Shown: piece by piece, positions 1 through 6,668 of the stretch
How positions within the stretch are numbered: the stretch's first letter is position 1
Layout of the letters: each line of letters begins with the position of its first letter
Origin: Mycoplasmatota bacterium
GTDB taxonomy: Bacteria; Bacillota_I; Bacilli_A; RF39; UBA660
DNA: 64,000 nucleotides
Reading direction: 5' to 3'
Assembly (NCBI GenBank): GCA_022771205.1
Contig: JALFCF010000005.1
Location: 26,399-90,398, forward strand
Program-made: the position numbers and the translations under genes
Notes under the pieces: generated by a model
Databases searched by the model: none
Told to the model about the DNA's origin: nothing
Seen by the model: only the letters and a program-made list of their open reading frames with translations

Positions 1-894
1 ATAGGATATAAACATCTAGGATTTACTAAAAACTTTGAAACAATGCAACCAAGATATACCTTTAGAATAGATTTAAACCAAACACTAGAAGAGATAGAAG
101 ATCATTTTTCCAAAACAACAAAACAAAGAATTACAAAAGCTAAAAAATTAGATACTTATGTAGAAATCGGCACCGAAAAAGACTTAAAAGATTTCTATCA
201 CTTAATGGCTTTAACAGAAACAAGAAAAGATTTTGTATCATATAATGAAGACTACTATAATACGCTATATGACATATTTAATGGCAGCAAAAATGGTAAA
301 GCCACTCTATTTTTAGGGAAAGTAAATATTGATAGAACAATAAAGAAAATAAAAGAAAACTTAAAAACAGTAAATAATCAAATATCAATATTGCCAATTG
401 ATAATTTAAGTAAAAGTGCTAAAAATAAATTAAATGAATTAACAAAACAAAAAGAAAATTACAATAAAGAAATAAAAAAATTTGAAGACTATAAAAAAGA
501 ATATGGTAATAACTTAACTTTAAGTGCACACATGATAATAGAATACGCTGATAAAGCATGGGTACTATATGCAGGAAATCACAATATATTAACAGAAACC
601 TATGTCAACTATTATACATATGAACAACACATCAAGTATTGTAAAGAAAAAGGATTAAAAGTTTATGATCAATTTGGTACCATTGGAGATTTAACAAAAA
701 GCAATCCAAGATTTGGTCTACATGAATTTAAAAAGAAATTTGGAGGAAATTATATTGAGTTTTTAGGAGAGTTTGATTATATAACTAATAAACCAATGTA
801 TTTTATATTTACAAAACTAGTACCATTTTATAGAAAAATGATTAGAAACAAAAGCAAAAAGGAGATAGAAAATGAAGCTAAAAAAACTAAGTGA
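1..894 (+). CDS. FemAB/FemX-family peptidoglycan aminoacyltransferase, 5' truncated by window edge
   Basis: FemAB enzymes transfer amino acids from aminoacyl-tRNA to the stem peptide of lipid II to build interpeptide bridges. The ORF track starts at an internal ATG (43), but the frame is open to base 1 and the upstream codons read IGYKHLGFTKNFETMQPRY. That aligns with the GYKHFGFNLMQDTLQPRW segment of the next gene, so the N-terminal GNAT-like subdomain lies outside the window. The visible part has the lysine-rich coiled-coil insertion (about residues 90-145 of the track ORF) and a C-terminal GTIGD...FGLHEFKKKFGG segment typical of the family. It ends in TGA and overlaps the next FemAB gene by 23 bases, so the two are translationally coupled. 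Substrate amino acid cannot be told from sequence. Confidence 0.88.
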   Translation: MGYKHLGFTKNFETMQPRYTFRIDLNQTLEEIEDHFSKTTKQRITKAKKLDTYVEIGTEKDLKDFYHLMALTETRKDFVSYNEDYYNTLYDIFNGSKNGKATLFLGKVNIDRTIKKIKENLKTVNNQISILPIDNLSKSAKNKLNELTKQKENYNKEIKKFEDYKKEYGNNLTLSAHMIIEYADKAWVLYAGNHNILTETYVNYYTYEQHIKYCKEKGLKVYDQFGTIGDLTKSNPRFGLHEFKKKFGGNYIEFLGEFDYITNKPMYFIFTKLVPFYRKMIRNKSKKEIENEAKKTK

Positions 895-2167
895 AAAACA
901 ATTTAAAGAATTTGCAGATACAAATCCAGAAATCACTTTCTATCAGACAGTATCCTGGGCACATCTAAAAAAGAAAAATGGATGGAAAGCACATTATTTG
1001 GGACTAGAGCAAGATAATACGATAATTGCAGGAAGCTTAATATTATCCAAAACTTTACCAATTATAAAAAAGAAAATGTTATATGCTCCAAGAGGATTCT
1101 TAATAGACTATAAAAATAAAAATTTATTGAAAGAATTTACAAAGCAAATAAAAGAATATGCAAAAAAAGAAAATGCTATATTCATTAAGATAGACCCATA
1201 TGTAGAGTACAAAGAACGAAACAATAATGGTGAAATTATAACTAACGGATTGGATAATAGCCTTGCTGTAACTAACTTAAAAGATTTAGGCTATAAGCAT
1301 TTTGGCTTTAACTTAATGCAAGATACTCTTCAACCGAGGTGGATGCATGTTATAGAAACAGAAAACAAAACATTAGATGATGTAATGAAAGACATGGAAT
1401 CTAAGACTAGGCAAATATTAAGAAAAAATGAACGTTCTGGAATTCATACAAGAGAAATATCAAAAGAAGAACTTCCAATATTTAAAGATATAATGCAACA
1501 CACAAGTGACAGAAGAGAATTTGTAGATAGACCATTATCTTATTATGAAAGTATGTGGAATTCACTTCATGACGACGGAATACTAAAAATCTTAGTAGCT
1601 GAAATCAATTTTGTAGAATTTGAAAAAAACACTAAAGAAGAACTAAAAACCAATGAAGATGAATTAAAAAATCGAATCTATAAATACGAAAATAACATTT
1701 TAAAAATGAACCCTAAAAAATATGAACAAAATAATAAGAAAAACGAAACAGAAATAGAGAGATTAAAAAAGCAACTAGAAAAAATAAAAGAATATAAAGA
1801 AAAATATGGAAACAAAAAATTATTAGGTGGTATTCTTTTCTTAATCTATGGAAATGAAGTATTATCATTACACGGAGGAACTCTAGATGATGTAATGCAA
1901 TTCCAATCAGCATATACAATTCACTTTGCAGGAGTAAAACATGCCGTAGAAAATGGTTATAAACGCTATAATTTTTATGGGATTACAGGAGACTTTAGAA
2001 AAGAAAACCCATTATATGGACTATACTTATTTAAAAAAAGTTTTGGTGGACATGTCGTAGAATTAATTGGAGAATTTGATTACATTATTTCACCATTTTG
2101 GTATCATACATATAATATTGCCTTCGCTGCTTATCACAAACTTAAAAACCTAAAGAAGAAAAAATAA
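872..2167 (+). CDS. FemAB/FemX-family peptidoglycan aminoacyltransferase
   Basis: Full-length 431-residue FemAB protein, likely adding a residue to the peptidoglycan cross-bridge from aminoacyl-tRNA at the inner membrane face. The N-terminal half carries the TFYQTVSWAHLKKKNGW and APRGFLIDY segments usual for the family. Residues about 250-310 form a charged antiparallel coiled-coil arm (ERLKKQLEKIKEYKEKYGNK) as in FemA/FemX. The C-terminal half has FYGITGDF and GLYLFKKSFGG. The start is set by AAGGAG seven bases before ATG inside the end of the upstream paralogue. Two coupled FemAB genes suggest a two-step bridge. Which residues are added is unknown. Confidence 0.92.
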   Translation: MKLKKLSEKQFKEFADTNPEITFYQTVSWAHLKKKNGWKAHYLGLEQDNTIIAGSLILSKTLPIIKKKMLYAPRGFLIDYKNKNLLKEFTKQIKEYAKKENAIFIKIDPYVEYKERNNNGEIITNGLDNSLAVTNLKDLGYKHFGFNLMQDTLQPRWMHVIETENKTLDDVMKDMESKTRQILRKNERSGIHTREISKEELPIFKDIMQHTSDRREFVDRPLSYYESMWNSLHDDGILKILVAEINFVEFEKNTKEELKTNEDELKNRIYKYENNILKMNPKKYEQNNKKNETEIERLKKQLEKIKEYKEKYGNKKLLGGILFLIYGNEVLSLHGGTLDDVMQFQSAYTIHFAGVKHAVENGYKRYNFYGITGDFRKENPLYGLYLFKKSFGGHVVELIGEFDYIISPFWYHTYNIAFAAYHKLKNLKKKK

Positions 2168-2175
2168 GGTAGAAT

Positions 2176-2665
2176 ATGGAAAACATAGAATTTGAATACA
2201 CTGAACAAGGAGAATATGCTCCACGCAAGAACTATGAATGGGTAAGAAAAGAAAATGTTGCAATCATTGTACAATAGAAAGATGAGTATCTCTTTTTAGA
2301 CTGAAACACAGTAAATTATAAAAACTCTCTAATTAGATAGTAATGAAGAAAAAGAAGAAGCTGTAAAAAGAGAATTAGTAGAGGAAACAGGATATTATGA
2401 TATAAAACAAATAAAACCCGTAACAGGTGTTAATATTTCCAAATTTTTTGTAGAACATAAATTACAAAATAGAGAAGCAATCTATTATCCATATTGAGTC
2501 ATTTTAAATTCAAAAGAACAAAAAGACATTTCAGAAAAGGAACAAAAAGAGCATAGCCTCTTATGGATAAATAAAGAAAATCTAGATAAAATAGATTTAT
2601 TTGATAATCATCGTTATATGCTAGAAAAAGCTATAAACAAAAGAAAAGTACTAGTTAAATCCTAG
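2176..2665 (+). pseudogene. Degenerate Nudix hydrolase gene
   Basis: An ATG at 2176 opens a frame reading MENIEFEYTEQGEYAPRKNYEW and VAIIVQ, then TAG, KDEYLFLD, then TGA. After a frame change the Nudix-box remnant EEAVKRELVEETGYYD appears, followed by NREAIYYPY, TGA and VILNSKEQ, ending at TAG 2663-2665. The glycines that should precede the box are gone. At least one frameshift and several stops make it a pseudogene. Its layout resembles the Nudix insert in LeuRS in this window ([19 protein letters not shown]), so it may be a dead relative of that domain. It lies just after the FemAB pair and abuts the convergent murJ gene. Confidence 0.82.
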
Positions 2666-2676
2666 TGCTTTTTTTA
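2644..2676. terminator. Bidirectional intrinsic terminator
   Basis: AAAAGTACTAG and CTAGTGCTTTTTT form a stem with a 7-nt loop, followed by T7. It sits where the pseudogene (+) and murJ (-) converge and overlaps both stop codons. Confidence 0.7.
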
Positions 2677-4325
2677 TTATGAAAAATATTAAATTTAGAA
2701 GAAAATCTATTACCAAATACCCTTTTCATAGATTTAGTATTCCACATATAAATAAAATAAATTACACATCCTACAACAACATAAATAACAATATACCCCA
2801 AATTAACAACTCTAACATTTGTAGAAGGTAAAAATAAATCAACTAAAAATAAACCTATAACCATTAACATCGATCCACACACAATATCAATAAAATTCTT
2901 TGTCAAATCTTCATAATTAATTCTATATTTAAATTTCAATCGAATAATACAAATCATAAAAGAAACAAAATATCCAATCAAACTTGCTGTTATAACACCA
3001 TAATATGCTGGCACCCCCATTTTATAAAAAGCCATGATTAAATTATTATTTAATAAAAATTTCAACCCAACTCCAATAACTAAACTCCAAATAACCGTTT
3101 TATAATCTTTTAGTACTTGAACAATTGAAACTGTTGAAGTAAACAAACCTATCATAAAACCCACAAATATAAAATATGACAGTACACTTGGACCATATTC
3201 ACTCACACCATAAAATACATTCCAAATAGAGTTAGATAAAAAACTAATACCCAATGTCATGGGTAAGGTAAAAAATAATAAAATACTAAAAGTTTGATTT
3301 ATTTTATAATTAACATCATTATAATCATTTTTTACAACACAACCAGTTAAATTAGGAATTAAACTAATAATAATTCCCGTAGAAACAGAAAGAACTATCA
3401 TATTAAATTTAGCAGCCCAGGTAGACAACATGCTCATAATAGTTTCAGCATCTTTAACACTAAAACCCGCATAGTTAACTAACCCTTGTACCACAGTAAC
3501 CATATCAATATAATTATAAAGAGATTTAAAAACGTCAATTAGAATAAATGGAATAGCATATAAAACGATCTTTTTAAATATCTGTTTATTAGTAATAATT
3601 GGTTCATTGACAGGACGTATTTTTTCATTAAATTTCGAATTATTTTGCTTTTTCTTATATACTAAATATAAATAAGAGGCTATCGCACCAGCTGTCGCTC
3701 CAAAAGCAGCTATACCAACAGCAGTAGTAATTGACAAATCAAATACTTTTAGAGCTAAAAAACTTCCTAAAATAATAATTAAAACACGCACTAGTTGTTC
3801 TAAAACTTGAGAAAAAGATGGATATTCCATGAACCTATGGCCTTCAAAATATCCACGATATATACTAAGAACTGGAACAAACAAAAGAGCGCTCGCAATC
3901 ACTCTAATAACAAGTGTAACATCAGAAATAGTATTACCACCAGACAAATCTCCCAAAACAGCATGTGCTATCCAAGGTGCAAACAACAAAAGTAAAAGAA
4001 ATGATACAAAACCTAATAATAAAGCTATTTTCTTTCCAATAACAAAGGCTCTTCTTTTAGCATTATAATAACCTAAAGTTTGATATTCAGACACAATTTT
4101 ACTAATCGCTAAAGGTATACCAGCTGAAGATAAAGACATAAATAAAAGATAAATAGTATAAGCATAACCATATAAAGCCCCACCACGATCACCAATAACC
4201 GCATGAAAAGGAATAACATAAATTATTCCTAAAATTTTAGTTAAAACAATTCCAATAGTAGCAATAAAAGCTCCTTTTACTAGACCACTTTTAGTAACAC
4301 TAGATTTCTTCTCTTTCTTCTTCAT
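2655..4325 (-). CDS. murJ: MurJ/YtgP-type MOP-superfamily lipid flippase
   Basis: A 556-residue polytopic membrane protein of the oligosaccharide flippase (MOP/MurJ-SpoVB) superfamily, expected to move lipid II across the membrane for wall synthesis. It opens with KSGLVKGAFIATIGIVLTKILGIIYVIPF, the typical first helix of the Gram-positive YtgP/MurJ branch. About 14 hydrophobic segments follow, with the charged cytoplasmic loop YKKKQNNSKF between the two halves. AGGAGG lies seven bases before ATG. The gene is monocistronic. SpoVB-like paralogues look similar, so the precise substrate is inferred; the family is secure. Confidence 0.82.
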   Translation of the reverse strand: MKKKEKKSSVTKSGLVKGAFIATIGIVLTKILGIIYVIPFHAVIGDRGGALYGYAYTIYLLFMSLSSAGIPLAISKIVSEYQTLGYYNAKRRAFVIGKKIALLLGFVSFLLLLLFAPWIAHAVLGDLSGGNTISDVTLVIRVIASALLFVPVLSIYRGYFEGHRFMEYPSFSQVLEQLVRVLIIILGSFLALKVFDLSITTAVGIAAFGATAGAIASYLYLVYKKKQNNSKFNEKIRPVNEPIITNKQIFKKIVLYAIPFILIDVFKSLYNYIDMVTVVQGLVNYAGFSVKDAETIMSMLSTWAAKFNMIVLSVSTGIIISLIPNLTGCVVKNDYNDVNYKINQTFSILLFFTLPMTLGISFLSNSIWNVFYGVSEYGPSVLSYFIFVGFMIGLFTSTVSIVQVLKDYKTVIWSLVIGVGLKFLLNNNLIMAFYKMGVPAYYGVITASLIGYFVSFMICIIRLKFKYRINYEDLTKNFIDIVCGSMLMVIGLFLVDLFLPSTNVRVVNLGYIVIYVVVGCVIYFIYMWNTKSMKRVFGNRFSSKFNIFHNKKSTRI

Positions 4326-4366
4326 GTCTTACCTCCTAATATTATTATCATATCATAAAACAAAAT

Positions 4367-4395
4367 AAAAAACACTGCTACTTAACAGTATTTTT
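4367..4395 (-). terminator. Intrinsic terminator downstream of the Cse60-like gene
   Basis: AAAAAACACTG pairs with CAGTATTTTT around an 8-9 nt loop, giving a T-run on the minus strand. It lies between the Cse60-like gene and murJ and could insulate murJ. Confidence 0.6.
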
Positions 4396-4447
4396 ATTAA
4401 ACATTTAAGTGTTTTCTCTATCAACCAATTTATTAAAAATTTCAAAA

Positions 4448-4618
4448 TTAATAATATACAATCATAGCCGAAAAACAAAATACTTGTTCATCACTAAAAA
4501 CTCCAACACTAACTTGATATTTAATGTCAACTACATCTCCATCTAACCCTTCTAAAAAATCATTAATATCTACTTCTAAATCTTTTTCATCTTCTTCATC
4601 AAAAATTTTTACTTTCAT
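4448..4618 (-). CDS. Cse60-like small protein (56 aa)
   Basis: Too short for the ORF track. The minus strand from ATG 4618 reads MKVKIFDEEDEKDLEVDIND through VDIKYQVSVGVF to FCFSAMIVYY and TAA. The pattern (KVKIFD, acidic EKDLE-INDFL helix, DIKYQVSV, FSAMIVY end) matches the Cse60 family, first described as a small sporulation-associated Bacillus protein of unknown biochemical role. GGTGATAAT just before ATG is a credible ribosome site. The product is compact, acidic and non-membrane. Its presence here does not prove sporulation, as nothing else in the window is spore-specific. Confidence 0.75.
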   Translation of the reverse strand: MKVKIFDEEDEKDLEVDINDFLEGLDGDVVDIKYQVSVGVFSDEQVFCFSAMIVYY

Positions 4619-4640
4619 ATTATCACCAAAATAAGTATAA

Positions 4641-4672
4641 AAAAAATTTTCAACATATTTTGTTGAAAATTC
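4641..4672 (-). terminator. Intrinsic terminator of the PHP gene
   Basis: AATTTTCAACA and TGTTGAAAATT form an 11-bp perfect stem with a 5-nt loop, followed on the minus strand by T8, directly after the PHP stop codon. Confidence 0.85.
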
Positions 4673-5563
4673 TTACATCAACCAATCTAATAAATCATTA
4701 ATATAATTATCAGATGTTTCTAATTCTTCTCCTACAAGACCAATTACCGGATGCATACCATCAAAGTTATGAAAATCAGAACCAATAGTAGTTTTCAAGT
4801 TATTTTCTTTAGCAAATTTATTCCAAAATTGAATCTCATTAATTTTATTATTATCTTTATCAACATAAACGTAATTAGATTCGATACCATCAGCTTGCAT
4901 ATCTTGCACTAATTTTAAAACATCTTCAGGCATAAAGTTATCTTCATATTTATAAGCAACAGGATGAGCTAAAATAACTTTTCCACCAGCATTATGTATT
5001 AACTCAGATGCTTCAACCGGAGTAATAGTTGCTTTTTTAACGTATGCAGGACAGCCTTCATTCATAATACTCTCAATAAACTCTCCTTTATCAGGAATAT
5101 GTCCAAAAGTTTTTAATAAAGATTCATGATTATCAGGATTATTTATAATATCAAAATAAATATGTGCCTTTGTAACAGCTTCAATCTTATCAAGTTCTTC
5201 AACATTTACTTTATATCCTAAATCATTTAACTTAACAGACACATTATATAAATAATCATGTCTAGTATTTCTTAATTCAAATAATTTTTGTACTAACTCA
5301 TTATTTTTCATATCAAAATTATAGCCTAAAACATGAAAGCCACATTTTTTATTCTTAGTAGAAATTTCAACAGCAGGAATAATTTTAATATTTTTGTCCT
5401 TTGCATATTGAAACAACTCATCATCATAAGCATCTATCGTATCATGATCAGCAATTGCAACAACACTAACACCATTTTTTGAAGCTTCATCGATAACTTG
5501 CTTAGGAGATAAGTCTCCATCAGAACAATTTGTATGAATGTGTAAATCTAATAATTTTTTCAT
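4673..5563 (-). CDS. PHP-domain metal-dependent phosphoesterase
   Basis: A PHP (polymerase and histidinol phosphatase) domain enzyme, probably hydrolysing a phosphorylated nucleotide or RNA end in the manner of YciV/RNase AM. Metal-binding motifs are DLHIHTNCSDG at the N-terminus, ADHDT near residue 43, EIS near 65, HP at about 200 and GSDFH near 265. The track start is a GTG that lies within the SD; GAGAGG at seven bases before ATG 5563 (MKKLLDLHIH) decides the start. It is transcribed divergently from the HipA-like gene and ends in a strong terminator. Substrate is not known. Confidence 0.85.
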   Translation of the reverse strand: MKKLLDLHIHTNCSDGDLSPKQVIDEASKNGVSVVAIADHDTIDAYDDELFQYAKDKNIKIIPAVEISTKNKKCGFHVLGYNFDMKNNELVQKLFELRNTRHDYLYNVSVKLNDLGYKVNVEELDKIEAVTKAHIYFDIINNPDNHESLLKTFGHIPDKGEFIESIMNEGCPAYVKKATITPVEASELIHNAGGKVILAHPVAYKYEDNFMPEDVLKLVQDMQADGIESNYVYVDKDNNKINEIQFWNKFAKENNLKTTIGSDFHNFDGMHPVIGLVGEELETSDNYINDLLDWLM

Positions 5564-5590
5564 ATATAAACCTCTCACAATTTATAAAAC

Positions 5591-5618
5591 ATTATACCAT
5601 TATACTTAACTATTGCAA
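5591..5618 (-). promoter_or_regulatory. Sigma-A promoter of the PHP gene
   Basis: On the minus strand TTGCAA (5618-5613), a 16-bp spacer and TATAAT (5596-5591). The -35 hexamer is palindromic and is the same six bases used by the divergent promoter. Confidence 0.65.
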
Positions 5619-5641
5619 ATAGTTACAGAAAATGATATAAT
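5613..5641 (+). promoter_or_regulatory. Sigma-A promoter of the HipA-like gene
   Basis: TTGCAA, 17-bp spacer, TATAAT. The track's TTG start for the HipA-like ORF is this -35 box, so the ORF start given there cannot be real. Confidence 0.8.
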
Positions 5642-5666
5642 ATGCACCAAAAAGGAGGGGGTCAAA

Positions 5667-6551
5667 ATAATAACAATTGACGATTCTTATAAATTATTAC
5701 CGGATAAATTAAGAGGAAGAAAACCAAAAGTAAAATTAAGAAAAGATAATAAAGAATATATTTTTAAATATGGGTCTATAAACTCAGAAATTTGGGCAGA
5801 ACTAATTGCAGAACAATTAGGTATACAAGTTGGAATAGACATGGCACATTATGAAATAGCATCATATAAAAATACAATAGGACTACTAACTAATAGTTTT
5901 ATAAAACCAGGTGAATTAATTATTTCATCTGATTATTTAAAAAAAGGTATGCAAGCCATTTTAAGTGAAAATAATATAACAGCCAATCTAAAAAACAATT
6001 CATTAGAAAATATAATACAAGCAGTATTTACTTATGATAATAGTATTGATAGTCCTAAATTATATTTTGAATTAACTAAACGATGGGCTTTTTATGGATT
6101 AATAATGGAAAGTGACAAAAATGAAACTAATATAAGCTTTATTAATAGCTTATCATCTGGCTTAAAATTATCACCAGACTATGATAATTCATCTATGGCC
6201 GGACTAAATAACAATATAAATCAAAATATTCAATCCTTAAAGGCAGGATATTCTATATATCATTTTACAGATGATATCAAATCAAATCTGCATAGAACCG
6301 AAAATGATACAGGAAATTTTCTTATAGACTTTAAAACATTTTCAGAAAAGCACCAAAAAGATTGTGAGAAAATATTAGAAGAATTTGAATTGATTAATCC
6401 TGATGAAGCAATGGATAAAGTAGAAGAAATAAATAACGTTACAATTCCATGGGAAGTAAGATTTTGGGTAAATAGTACCATTAGCCAAAGGCACCAAGAC
6501 ATGAAATCAATTTTTGAACAAAGTAAAGCAAAAACACAAATAAAACAATAA
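5667..6551 (+). CDS. HipA-like kinase-fold protein with apparent ATA start
   Basis: Belongs to the HipA/phosphatidylinositol-kinase-like fold: YIFKYGSINSEIWAELIAEQLG holds the nucleotide-binding Lys region and first helix, ESDKNETN resembles the catalytic loop, and LSPDYDNSSMAG the metal-binding DN segment. There is no HipB-like antitoxin beside it. The promoter ends at 5641 and AAGGAGG lies at 5652-5658, yet no ATG, GTG or TTG follows in frame before residue 70. ATA at 5667, eight bases after the SD, gives MITIDDSYKLLPDKL and is the best start. A non-canonical start or a mutated ATG is therefore likely. Target protein is unknown; the gene stands alone with its own terminator. Confidence 0.72.
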   Translation: MITIDDSYKLLPDKLRGRKPKVKLRKDNKEYIFKYGSINSEIWAELIAEQLGIQVGIDMAHYEIASYKNTIGLLTNSFIKPGELIISSDYLKKGMQAILSENNITANLKNNSLENIIQAVFTYDNSIDSPKLYFELTKRWAFYGLIMESDKNETNISFINSLSSGLKLSPDYDNSSMAGLNNNINQNIQSLKAGYSIYHFTDDIKSNLHRTENDTGNFLIDFKTFSEKHQKDCEKILEEFELINPDEAMDKVEEINNVTIPWEVRFWVNSTISQRHQDMKSIFEQSKAKTQIKQ

Positions 6552-6580
6552 AAAAAGAAGAGATAATTCTTCTTTTTTTA
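6551..6580. terminator. Bidirectional intrinsic terminator
   Basis: AAAAAAGAAGA and TCTTCTTTTTTT flank a short loop right after the HipA-like stop codon. Confidence 0.8.
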
Positions 6581-6607
6581 ATTATGAAAAAACAATCTTA
6601 ACAACAA

Positions 6608-6635
6608 ATGGAAGATATATTTGATAATCTTCCAT
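6608..6635 (-). other. Stem-loop downstream of leuS
   Basis: ATGGAAGAT and ATCTTCCAT form a 9-bp perfect stem with a 10-nt loop in the leuS 3' region. The following T-content is broken (TTTGTTGTTAAG), so it may be a weak terminator or a 3'-end stabiliser. Confidence 0.45.
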
Positions 6636-6668
6636 CAAAATTTTAATTTAACTTTCATTTTTTATATA

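Noticed and set aside
2176-2500. In-frame TGA codons where Trp would fit (LFLD-TGA, YYPY-TGA) suggesting UGA recoding as in mycoplasmas
   Set aside because: The same gene has TAG stops and a frameshift, all long housekeeping genes read through without internal TGA, Trp is encoded by TGG, and the first FemAB gene ends in TGA.
3807-4068. Two plus-strand ORFs inside murJ
   Set aside because: Shadow frames of a well-conserved membrane protein, without SD.
5613-5666. TTG at 5613 as start of the HipA-like gene
   Set aside because: These bases form the -35 box of its promoter; the transcript begins about 35 bases further on.
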